64,000 bases of DNA. It comes from Clostridium_AI sp964409685. Its GTDB lineage: Bacteria > Bacillota > Clostridia > Lachnospirales > Lachnospiraceae. The notes under the pieces are model-generated. The model saw nothing but the letters and a program-made list of their open reading frames with translations, was not told the DNA's origin and made no database searches. The DNA lies in assembly GCA_964409685.1 (NCBI GenBank), contig CAYPEJ010000004.1, positions 1 through 64,000 of the forward strand, given 5' to 3'. The position numbers and the translations under genes were made by a program. Numbering within the stretch: position 1 is the first letter of the stretch; each line of letters opens with the position of its first letter. Positions 43,192 through 51,653 of the stretch are shown piece after piece.

Positions 43192-44394
43192 ATGACAAAA
43201 ATCAATATTATTTCTGGTTTCCTCGGAGCAGGAAAAACCACATTAATTAAAAAATTATTAAATGAAGTATATAAAGGTCAAAAGGTTGTTTTAATTGAAA
43301 ATGAATTTGGTGAAATAGGAATCGATGGTGGCTTTTTAAAAGAAGCAGGAATCGAGATTACAGAGATGAACTCAGGTTGTATCTGCTGTTCTTTAGTAGG
43401 TGATTTCGGAAAATCCTTAAAAGAAGTATTAGAAAAATTTCAACCAGATCGCATTATCATCGAACCATCTGGTGTTGGGAAATTATCCGACGTTATCAAA
43501 GCCGTTAAGGATGTTCAAAAAGATTTAGCAAATGTAGAATTAGATAGTTATGTTACAGTTGCAGATGCAGGCAAATGCAAAATGTACATGAAAAACTTTG
43601 GTGAATTCTTTAATAACCAAATTGAACATGCATCTACTATTATTTTAAGTAGAACTCAAAATTTATCTCAAGATAAATTAGAACAAGTAGTAAAATTAAT
43701 TCGTGAAGTAAATGGTGATGCAACTATTATTACTACTGCTTGGGATTTAATCACAGGTGACCAGATTGTTGCAGCGATGAAAAAAGAAAATTCATTAGTA
43801 GATGAATTATTAAAGAGAGAAGAAATGAAAGCACATCATCATGATCACCACGACCACGATCATGAATGTTGCGGACATGACCATCATGACCATGATCACG
43901 AATGCTGCGGACATGACCACCACGACCACGATCATGAATGTTGCGGACATGACCATCATGACCATGATCACGAATGCTGCGGACATGACCACCACGACCA
44001 CGATCACGAATGCTGCGGACATGACCACCACGACCACGATCATGAATGCTGTGGACATGACCACCACGACCATGACCACGAATGTTGTGGACATGATCAT
44101 CACCATCATCATGCAGATGAAGTATTTACAAGCTGGGGTCAAGAAACACCTCACAAATACAATAAAGCAGAATTAGAAGCTGCATTAAAGAAATTATCTG
44201 AAACAGAAGAATATGGTATCATCCTTCGTGCAAAAGGTATGGTTGCCAATGAAGATGGAACATGGATCTATTTTGATTTAGTGCCAGGTGAATATGAATT
44301 AAGAGAAGGACAGCCTGATTACACAGGTCGTTTATGTGTGATTGGAACAAATCTTGATACACATAAGTTAGAAGAATTATTCCAATTAGCATAG
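43192..44394 (+). CDS. CobW/COG0523 GTPase with His/Asp/Cys-rich metal-binding repeat
   Basis: A 400-residue G3E-family GTPase, a likely metal chaperone. The Walker A motif is SGFLGAGKTT (residues 8-17). The metal-binding CxCC is NSGCICC (Cys63, Cys65, Cys66), and GxxEPSG appears as IIIEPSGVGK. Residues 217-300 are seven exact 12-residue units HDHHDHDHECCG, followed by five more histidines; this insert should hold many zinc, nickel or cobalt ions. The C-terminal CobW domain follows (about 325-400). It is followed 70 bases later by a second G3E protein. The metal is not certain; no Zur or NikR box is clear upstream. Confidence 0.93.
   Translation: MTKINIISGFLGAGKTTLIKKLLNEVYKGQKVVLIENEFGEIGIDGGFLKEAGIEITEMNSGCICCSLVGDFGKSLKEVLEKFQPDRIIIEPSGVGKLSDVIKAVKDVQKDLANVELDSYVTVADAGKCKMYMKNFGEFFNNQIEHASTIILSRTQNLSQDKLEQVVKLIREVNGDATIITTAWDLITGDQIVAAMKKENSLVDELLKREEMKAHHHDHHDHDHECCGHDHHDHDHECCGHDHHDHDHECCGHDHHDHDHECCGHDHHDHDHECCGHDHHDHDHECCGHDHHDHDHECCGHDHHHHHADEVFTSWGQETPHKYNKAELEAALKKLSETEEYGIILRAKGMVANEDGTWIYFDLVPGEYELREGQPDYTGRLCVIGTNLDTHKLEELFQLA
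43840..44091 (+). repeat. Seven tandem 36-base units inside the CobW gene
   Basis: Each 36-base unit encodes HDHHDHDHECCG. The copies differ only at silent positions (CAT/CAC, GAT/GAC, TGT/TGC and GGA), so protein sequence is fixed while DNA varies, which points to expansion followed by selection on the protein. Copy number is likely to change by slippage or recombination. Confidence 0.95.
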
Positions 44395-44464
44395 GATGCG
44401 AATGAACTTGTATAAGTTCGTATGAATGTGTATAAGTAATGCCAGACATTGAAAGGATAGGATA

Positions 44465-45415
44465 ATGGAAATACCAGTTTATTTAGTCGTTGGTTTCTTA
44501 GAAAGTGGTAAAACATCATTTTTAAAAGAAACACTAGAAAGTGAAGACTTCACATCTACAGAAAAATCCCTGTTAATCGCATGTGAAGAAGGGGAAGTAG
44601 AATATGAAGCAGAATTTTTAAAGAAAGTAAATACTTCCTTAGCGGTAATCGAAGACCCAGAAGAGTTAACAACAGAAAAATTAGAAGAATTAAAGAAACA
44701 ATACAATCCAGATAGAGTATTAATCGAATACAATGGAATGTGGCAATTAGAAAATTTACTAGGAATGGAATTGCCAAAAGATTGGACGATTGTACAATTA
44801 ATCAACCTTGTAAATGCAGAAACATTTCCGCTTTACCTAAACAACATGCGTTCTCTAGTAATGGAATCCTTTACAGAGGCAGATATGGTTATCTTTAACC
44901 GTTGTGAAGACGATGCGCCAGGTGCATCTTATCTAAGAAGTATTAAGGCGGTAAATCGTCGTGCAGCAGTGTATTTTGAAACGAAGAGTGGTAAGCCATT
45001 AGAAGTAGAAGAAGAATTACCATATGATATCAACGCAGATGTAATTGAAATTGAAGATATTGATTTTGGTGTTTGGTACATCGACTGTATGGAAGAGCCA
45101 GAAAAATATGTTGGCAAAACTGTAAAATTTAAAGGTCTTGTTTACAAAGGCAAGAAGTTTACAAGAGGTATGTTTGTGCCAGGACGTTTTGCGATGACAT
45201 GTTGTGCAGATGATATTTCTTTCTTTGGCTTTGTATGTAAAGGTTTAGAAGAAAATTATGAAATCGTAGATCAGTTAGAAAGTCGCGATTGGGTAATGGT
45301 TACAGCTACAATAAAAAATGAATTCAATAAGGAATACATGAGAAAAGGACCTGTTCTTTATCCATCTGTAATTGAACGTGCAGAAAAACCAAAAGAAGAT
45401 TTAATTTATTTCTAG
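44465..45415 (+). CDS. CobW-like GTPase joined to a YcgQ/DUF1980-like domain
   Basis: A 316-residue protein. The first 180 residues are a G3E GTPase with YLVVGFLESGKTSFLKETL as Walker A and VLIEYNGMW in place of the usual EPSG-type motif. The CxCC metal site of typical COG0523 proteins is absent. The C-terminal part (about 200-316) has YVGKTVKFKGLVYKGKKF and RGMFVPGRFAMTCCADDISFFGFVCKG, which resembles the YcgQ/DUF1980 (TIGR03943) domain and its CCADD site. It probably works with the His-rich GTPase just upstream in metal allocation. The fusion reading is my inference from motif likeness. A terminator follows the stop. Confidence 0.8.
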   Translation: MEIPVYLVVGFLESGKTSFLKETLESEDFTSTEKSLLIACEEGEVEYEAEFLKKVNTSLAVIEDPEELTTEKLEELKKQYNPDRVLIEYNGMWQLENLLGMELPKDWTIVQLINLVNAETFPLYLNNMRSLVMESFTEADMVIFNRCEDDAPGASYLRSIKAVNRRAAVYFETKSGKPLEVEEELPYDINADVIEIEDIDFGVWYIDCMEEPEKYVGKTVKFKGLVYKGKKFTRGMFVPGRFAMTCCADDISFFGFVCKGLEENYEIVDQLESRDWVMVTATIKNEFNKEYMRKGPVLYPSVIERAEKPKEDLIYF

Positions 45416-45430
45416 TATATAGGAAAAAGA

Positions 45431-45477
45431 AAAACTCTAGTCAGTGATTATGTTGAATTGCTGACTAGAGTTTTTTT
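45431..45477 (+). terminator. Terminator between the CobW pair and the Amidase_6 gene
   Basis: AAAACTCTAGTCAG and CTGACTAGAGTTTT form a 14-base perfect stem, with A and T runs on both sides, so it can serve the converging minus-strand gene too. Confidence 0.88.
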
Positions 45478-45518
45478 ATAGGATTTATTGAAAATATTTA
45501 GCTGGAGTCACATTCCAA

Positions 45519-46004
45519 TCAAGGTCCAACCCCAGTAATCTTTATAAAAATCGCATTGGCATACTGATACGTACTAAGTGGACGATTAAGAGAATCATCA
45601 TCGTGGGCTGCGATTAAAATATCATTTTCATTAACAGATAGTACGAATAGACTATGATATATATTCCCTGCACCATTTTGTAGTTGAATAATATCCCCAG
45701 GAGTAATATTAAGCCTTTCCGTAATTACCGCATGTGGACCTGTACCTAAATTTGATTTTAAAAAGCGATTTAAAAATAATGCACCAGTCCATGATGGACT
45801 TCTACTAGAGGCAGAATTATAGTACCATCCGAATGTTGGAGTATAGTTCATTCGTTTTGCACCAGCAAATAAACATTGTGAGATAAAATTCGTACAATCG
45901 CCACCTAATTTGTCAAAACTATAATAGTTTGGATTTCTTTTTAAAGCCCATTTGTTCGCATATGTAATAGCAGCAGTTCTATCATAGGGAAGTAAGTTTG
46001 GCAA
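45519..46004 (-). CDS. Amidase_6-domain protein (putative amidase/NlpC-like)
   Basis: A 161-residue protein that is nearly a bare Amidase_6 domain. It has ITYANKWALKRNPNYYSFDKL, the catalytic cysteine in GGDCTNFISQCLFAGAK, and a histidine in NIYHSLFVLSV, with GDIIQLQ before it, as in papain-like wall hydrolases. It has no signal peptide, unlike many relatives, so it is cytoplasmic, spore-related or exported by another route. The start is TTG with AAGGTGA upstream on the minus strand. It converges on the CobW pair and diverges from the pectin esterase gene. Confidence 0.85.
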   Translation of the reverse strand: MPNLLPYDRTAAITYANKWALKRNPNYYSFDKLGGDCTNFISQCLFAGAKRMNYTPTFGWYYNSASSRSPSWTGALFLNRFLKSNLGTGPHAVITERLNITPGDIIQLQNGAGNIYHSLFVLSVNENDILIAAHDDDSLNRPLSTYQYANAIFIKITGVGP

Positions 46005-46343
46005 ATAGAGTCACCTTCTTGATTTAATAATATTTCATCTTTATTTTATTCAAAAGGAGATAATTCGTTACAATATGGATCAGATAAGGGAAAGGTGTGG
46101 TTAAAATTTGCGAAAGTTCACATAGTGTAGAATGAAAGTGTTTTCAATTCTTCATAGGTAAAAGTGTAGAAGATACGTGTTTTTGTAATGAAATATAAAA
46201 ATATACAAAAAAAGTCTTTTTTAATAATAATGTTCATGTAAAGTGCACAAAGTATCATTGACAAAACACCCATTATCCAGTAGTATTATTCTTGTAAAAA
46301 TCAATATTTAAGCAGTATGTAAATGCTTACAGGAGGAGAAAGA
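46005..46343 (+). promoter_or_regulatory. Divergent intergenic region with pectin esterase promoter
   Basis: This 339-base region contains no gene. TTGACA at 46258 and TAGTAT at 46281 are 17 bases apart and form a likely promoter for the pectin esterase, with a leader of about 50 bases. The rest is AT-rich. I could not identify an operator for catabolite or inducer control. Confidence 0.55.
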
Positions 46344-49300
46344 ATGGGAGCGAAAACGAAAAGAAGGCTAAGCGGTATTATGGCATTTTTAATGATTTTC
46401 TCACTTACACTGGATGGTTTTAGCTTTACAGCGAAACAAGTAGTGAGTGCTGCAACCAAACAGATTGATGTATGGGACTTCGGTGGTGTTAGTGAGACAG
46501 ACACAGAATTATACAACAATCATTTAAGTTCAACTTACTGGAATGATTGTGAGAGCGTAGACCAATATGGAAAATTCGTAGCAGTAGGCGGAAGTCTAGA
46601 AGTTACAATGGATGACTTAACAATTAGTTATAATGCAAATGACAGATTATATCATAATGCAGAAGATGCAACAAAAAACTATGGAGAATGGGGCAAGAGT
46701 ACATATACATTTGAAGACGGATATACAGCGCAAGCAGTGTACTATTGCAATGGAACAGGTGGTTCGAACAAGAGATATTTAAGAATTGCCAATGTAAACA
46801 AAGGTGATAAAATCTCAGTTTATGCTGGATTAAGTAACAATATGCAAGAAACATTAAACTTTTCAAATACAGATTTTGGTGGAACTCAGAAAGATAGTGA
46901 GGGGATTACTTCAACACCAAAACGATTTGATTTTGTAGCAACAGAGGATGGAACTTATAAGGTTTATTCTGATACATCAGGTGGTGGTAAATGCGTTTTT
47001 TATCGTGTAGTTCGCACACCAGGTGTAAATGTAAGTGGTTCAATTGATATGAGCGAACACGACATCTCTGATAAGTCTTACGGTTTAAAATTTGTGAACA
47101 ATACAACACAACAAGTAACAGACGCAATCTTAACAGATGGAAGTTTTTCAGCAGTATTAGCAGCTGGATATACTTATACACCAGTATTAACAGATGCGTT
47201 AGGATATGGATTTGATAACACAGTTGCACAATTAACAACAGATGTATCACAAGTACAGACAGGATTTGCTGGAAATGTACTAAAAGTAGTACAAAAAGAT
47301 TTGTGTGACTTTACAGGAAATATTGTTGGATTTGATAGCAACTATAATTTAACAAATTTACAAGTGAAATTTATTGCATCTGAAGAATCTTTCGAGCAAG
47401 ATATCATTGCAGAATTAAATGGAACAAGCGTTTCTGCACAATTAGTGAAAGGTATTGATTATACCATTGAAGTTACAGGTGTAAATGATTATAAAGTAAC
47501 ATCTAACACAGCAGTAAACCTTACAACAAGTGTAAATCAAGATATTACAGTAGCTGCAAAAGCAAAATACCAAGTAACAGGAACTATGGTAGGAATAGCA
47601 GACGATACGATTGTATCCGATTTAATCTTTACAAATGAAGAAGACTCTTATTCCTACGAAGGAACTGTAAATGGAAAAACATATTCTGTACAATTACGTG
47701 AAGGCGCTTACAGCGTTTCTGCAATCGTAGACGGATATCGTACAAGTTCTCATGTTGTTGTAAAAGACAGTGCAGTTCAAAAAGATATTTTATTCGTTGA
47801 AACAGACGCAGTTGCACCATCATTAGAATGGGTTTCTGATATTTATGTAGGCTATACAGAAAAAGAACATAATTATACAACCGTGAAGGAAGCAGTTGCA
47901 GCAGTGGCGGCAATGAATCCTACAAGTGAAGCACAAAGAATTACCATTCATATTGCACCAGGTGTATATCGCGAACAAATTTTTGTTACAACACCTTACA
48001 TCACATTTATGAATGATGATGCTTCTCAAGAAGTAAAATTAACATGGTATTATGGAATTGGATATCGTTATTATAGTTCAGATGCTTCTGGTTTCTATAA
48101 TTATGAAAATGCATTTGATAGGTACGCTAAAAATATCGCTGCGAAATGGGGTGTAGGTACTTATGTACAAGCAACTGCAACAGCATTTCGTGCAGAAGGT
48201 ATTACATTTGAAGCATCTTTCAACCGTTATGTAACAGAGCAAGAATTAGCGGATGGAGTAGAAGTAAGTAAGACAGAAAGTATTAATTATGATAGAACAG
48301 CAAGTAGTGCAGATGTGAAATCAAAAGCAGCAACAGAACGTGCTACGGCTTTATTAGTAGATGCTGACCAAGCTGAATTTTATAATTGTAAGTTCTTGGG
48401 AAGTCAAGATACTTTATATACAGGTAGCGCAGCAACAAGAAGTTACTATAAAGAGTGTGTAATTGAAGGAAATACAGACTACATCTTTGGTGATGGAGAA
48501 GTTGTATTTGATCAATGTGAATTAAAATGGTTTGGATATTCTTCTGGTGCAATGGGAGGCTATATTACAGCAGCTAGACCAAACTTTGCACAGTACGGAT
48601 ATTTATTTAACAACTGTACGATTACAGGAAATACAGAAACGGGTATGACAGTTGCGGCAGGTTACCTTGGAAGACCTTGGGGTGCCAATGCAAAGGTAAC
48701 ATTTTACAATACAGTATTAGAAGATTCTGCTTACATTTTACCAGTAGGATGGACTTCTATGAGTGGTAACACTGCTCAAAATGCAAATTATGTAGAGTAC
48801 AATACAACACTTGCAGACGGAACAAAAGTTGACCTTTCCAATCGTATTACAGGCGCAGTAACAGAGGATCCACAACCTGAGATGAAAACATACTTTGGCG
48901 ATTGGACACCAAGTTATTATGTAGAACCAGTAGTAGAAAAGAATACAATCTGGGTAGTTGGTGACTCAACCGTATCTGCATTTAACGATGCATATTGCTA
49001 TCCTCGTTATGGATGGGGAACAAAACTTCAAGAATTCGTTGATAGTGACCAATACGAAGTTGTAAACCTTGCAGTATCTGGTGCAAGTTCAAAAGATTTT
49101 ACAACAATGGCAAATTATCAAACACTATTAAATGGAATGAGTGAAGGTGATTTCTTATTTATTGGATTTGGTCATAATGATGAAAAGACAGAAGAAGCAC
49201 GTTACACAAATCCAAATGGTGATTATACAACAGAAGGTTCCTTTGCACATTCCTTATACACAAATTATATTGTGAAAGCACAGGAAAAAGGATGCACACC

Positions 49301-51182
49301 AATCTTATGTACTCCGATTGTAAGAAGAACAACTTCTGATACATGGCCAAGTGCAAATTTACACATTACAAGTGATGTAGTTGGTTTCCCAGGTGGAGAT
49401 TACCCACAAGCAATTCGTGATTTAGGAACTACATTAGGTATTACAGTAGTGGATATGACTGCTATGACAAAAGAATTATATGATTCTATGGGAGTAAATG
49501 AAACTCTTTACCTACATGCATGGACTTCAAGCAAAGAATCTAGTGTAGATAATACACATACAAATAACTGGGGTGCACAGTATAATGCATATTTAATTGC
49601 AAAAACAATTGCTACAAGTCATGTAGACAAATTATCGGATGCGATTTTAACAGATATGATTGCTTCTGCTCCAACAAAAGAAGTATATTATGTGAAGAAT
49701 CCAAACTATACAGAAAAAGAATACGATAACAACTTAAAAGATAGCGAATTATGGAATGACTTCGGTATCTGGAAAGGTACTGTATTCGGTGCGATTGGTG
49801 CAGCTGATATTAATCAAACAAACTTCACATTAGGTGAAGATACAGATGGCAATATGCATATTGAAGTAAGAAACAATAAAGGTAAAATTGCAAATTCACA
49901 AGATGGTATTGCAATGTACTATTATAAAGTACCAGTTGGAAGTACATTTTCACTTTCTGCGACAGCAACAGTAAATAGCTATGCTTCCAATAATCAAGTA
50001 TCCTTCGGTCTTATGGCTCGTGATGATATGTATATTGACACAGCAGATAGCAGTGTACTTGGAGATTATGTAGCAGCTGCGCCACTAAAATTAGCAACTC
50101 CAGGTGCTCTTTGGAACTCTTTTGCAAGAAAGAGTGGCGTATTAACACAAGGTGGAACATGCACAGAAGCAACGATTACAGCAGGTAAATCTTACGATCT
50201 ATCTATCGTAAGCAACTCTGATGGATATGCATGTAAATGGGGAGAAGAAGAAACAATTTCCGCTGGATTTGATTTCCCATTAACAGCGGTTGATGGAGAT
50301 TATGTTTACGTTGGTATGTTTGTATCTCGTTGTGCAGATGTAACATTTTCTAACATTAAATTAATTGTTGACGGAAATGACGTTACAGGAGAACCATCCA
50401 CAAGCCCAGAAGTGAGTGTAGAGCCATCCACAAGCCCAACACCAGAGACAACAGTTACACCATCAGTAGCTCCTTCTGTGAAACCATCCGTAAGTCCATC
50501 TACAAGTCCTTCTGTAAGTCCAAGTGCACCTACATCCGTAAAAGCACCTGTGATTAAGAAGAACTTAGAAAAGAATAAAACTTACACTTATGCATTAAAA
50601 GCAAAAACAACAAAATTAAAGGTTACAGCTACAGGTAAAAACTTAACTTACCAATGGTATGCAAATACAAAGAATAGCTACAGCGGTGCAACAAAGATTA
50701 AAGGAGCTACAAGTGCTTCTTACACACCAAGTAGTGCAAAAACAGGAACCAAATATTATTTTGTAAAAGTAACAAGTACGGATAAATCCAAAGATATTAA
50801 GACTGCAACTGTAAACTCAAACAGAGTAAAAGTAGTTGTGAAAAAGCAATTAACAAAACCAGCAAAACCAGTAATCAATAAGAATTTGCCAGAGAAATCC
50901 AATGGTAAAGTGATGACTTACAGTTACCGAAAAGGACAAAAAGCAACAAAGTTAAAAGTAACTGCAACTGGAAAGAAAGTTACTTATCAGTGGTACTATA
51001 GTAAGACAAACAGCTACAAGGATGCTGTAAAAATCAATGGTGCAACAAAATCATCTTATACTCCAAGTACAAGTAAAAAAGGAACTGGATATTACTTTGT
51101 GAAAATTACAAATACAGATAAGAGCAAAGATATTCCATCAGTAACTGTTTACTCAAGACTTGTAAAGGTATCTGTAAAATAG
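46344..51182 (+). CDS. Secreted multidomain pectinesterase (CE8) - rhamnogalacturonan acetylesterase (CE12)
   Basis: An exported esterase of 1,612 residues. A signal peptide (about 1-38) is followed by a binding-module-like domain and two or three beta-sandwich repeats (to about 490). The pectinesterase domain (about 495-830) has QDTLYT, DYIFGDGEVVFD (nucleophile and acid aspartates) and LGRPWG. An SGNH esterase domain (about 865-1115) has VVGDSTV, IGFGHND and the DxxH-type DNTHTNNWG, as in rhamnogalacturonan acetylesterases. A further binding-like domain (to about 1350), a PSTSP linker and two homologous 85-residue C-terminal repeats follow, probably for wall attachment. The fusion would remove methyl and acetyl groups from pectin together. 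The ATG with AGGAGGAG was chosen. Confidence 0.9.
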   Translation: MGAKTKRRLSGIMAFLMIFSLTLDGFSFTAKQVVSAATKQIDVWDFGGVSETDTELYNNHLSSTYWNDCESVDQYGKFVAVGGSLEVTMDDLTISYNANDRLYHNAEDATKNYGEWGKSTYTFEDGYTAQAVYYCNGTGGSNKRYLRIANVNKGDKISVYAGLSNNMQETLNFSNTDFGGTQKDSEGITSTPKRFDFVATEDGTYKVYSDTSGGGKCVFYRVVRTPGVNVSGSIDMSEHDISDKSYGLKFVNNTTQQVTDAILTDGSFSAVLAAGYTYTPVLTDALGYGFDNTVAQLTTDVSQVQTGFAGNVLKVVQKDLCDFTGNIVGFDSNYNLTNLQVKFIASEESFEQDIIAELNGTSVSAQLVKGIDYTIEVTGVNDYKVTSNTAVNLTTSVNQDITVAAKAKYQVTGTMVGIADDTIVSDLIFTNEEDSYSYEGTVNGKTYSVQLREGAYSVSAIVDGYRTSSHVVVKDSAVQKDILFVETDAVAPSLEWVSDIYVGYTEKEHNYTTVKEAVAAVAAMNPTSEAQRITIHIAPGVYREQIFVTTPYITFMNDDASQEVKLTWYYGIGYRYYSSDASGFYNYENAFDRYAKNIAAKWGVGTYVQATATAFRAEGITFEASFNRYVTEQELADGVEVSKTESINYDRTASSADVKSKAATERATALLVDADQAEFYNCKFLGSQDTLYTGSAATRSYYKECVIEGNTDYIFGDGEVVFDQCELKWFGYSSGAMGGYITAARPNFAQYGYLFNNCTITGNTETGMTVAAGYLGRPWGANAKVTFYNTVLEDSAYILPVGWTSMSGNTAQNANYVEYNTTLADGTKVDLSNRITGAVTEDPQPEMKTYFGDWTPSYYVEPVVEKNTIWVVGDSTVSAFNDAYCYPRYGWGTKLQEFVDSDQYEVVNLAVSGASSKDFTTMANYQTLLNGMSEGDFLFIGFGHNDEKTEEARYTNPNGDYTTEGSFAHSLYTNYIVKAQEKGCTPILCTPIVRRTTSDTWPSANLHITSDVVGFPGGDYPQAIRDLGTTLGITVVDMTAMTKELYDSMGVNETLYLHAWTSSKESSVDNTHTNNWGAQYNAYLIAKTIATSHVDKLSDAILTDMIASAPTKEVYYVKNPNYTEKEYDNNLKDSELWNDFGIWKGTVFGAIGAADINQTNFTLGEDTDGNMHIEVRNNKGKIANSQDGIAMYYYKVPVGSTFSLSATATVNSYASNNQVSFGLMARDDMYIDTADSSVLGDYVAAAPLKLATPGALWNSFARKSGVLTQGGTCTEATITAGKSYDLSIVSNSDGYACKWGEEETISAGFDFPLTAVDGDYVYVGMFVSRCADVTFSNIKLIVDGNDVTGEPSTSPEVSVEPSTSPTPETTVTPSVAPSVKPSVSPSTSPSVSPSAPTSVKAPVIKKNLEKNKTYTYALKAKTTKLKVTATGKNLTYQWYANTKNSYSGATKIKGATSASYTPSSAKTGTKYYFVKVTSTDKSKDIKTATVNSNRVKVVVKKQLTKPAKPVINKNLPEKSNGKVMTYSYRKGQKATKLKVTATGKKVTYQWYYSKTNSYKDAVKINGATKSSYTPSTSKKGTGYYFVKITNTDKSKDIPSVTVYSRLVKVSVK

Positions 51183-51232
51183 TCAGTGCTGTTGTATCTG
51201 TAAAGATGTGTGAATAATGAGAAACATTTAAA

Positions 51233-51262
51233 GCCTGTCAGAGTATAATCTGACAGGTTTTT
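51233..51262 (+). terminator. Terminator after the pectin esterase gene
   Basis: GCCTGTCAGA and TCTGACAGGT form a nine- to ten-base stem with a six-base loop, followed by TTTTT. Confidence 0.85.
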
Positions 51263-51653
51263 AAATGAAATTGGTAAAAATGTATGTATTTAGAAAAAAT
51301 GTATTAACAATTATAGTAAATATCATGGTAAACTTTGTGCAAAAGGAAAAAATGCACAAAAACGTTTGGTGGGATTGTATATGAGTTTCATTGTTTTCAT
51401 TTGCAATCATGTATAGATTATGTTAGACTTAATTATAATTGAGACTACATAGTTAGTTTTTATTTCGTGATACATAGTTTTACATAGAGCAAAATAGAAC
51501 AAAGAACAAACCCAAAAAAATTAAAATTATAATTAAATTAGTAATGAATGATGTAATACAGAGAATTGAGGGCATTAAATATACATCGATAAAAAGAGTC
51601 AACCATAAGGATAATGGTATGAATTCTAAGAGGTAAAGGAGATGTAAATTACA
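51263..51653 (+). other. Long AT-rich region upstream of the prenyltransferase-like gene
   Basis: No gene is seen in these roughly 390 bases. Two palindromic AT segments (CTTAATTATAATTGAG near 51429 and a related AATTATAATT near 51525) and a small hairpin ACCAT/ATGGT near 51602 are present. These could be operator sites, but I cannot assign a factor or a confident promoter. Confidence 0.35.

Noticed and set aside
43840..44091. Seven 36-base repeats that could be mistaken for a CRISPR array
   Set aside because: The units are directly adjacent with no spacers, lie inside a CobW reading frame and encode the same 12 residues each time.
43810..44176. Other open frames on both strands across the CobW repeat
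   Set aside because: A repeat whose unit is a multiple of three bases stays open in several frames; these lack ribosome-binding sites and have absurd low-complexity translations.
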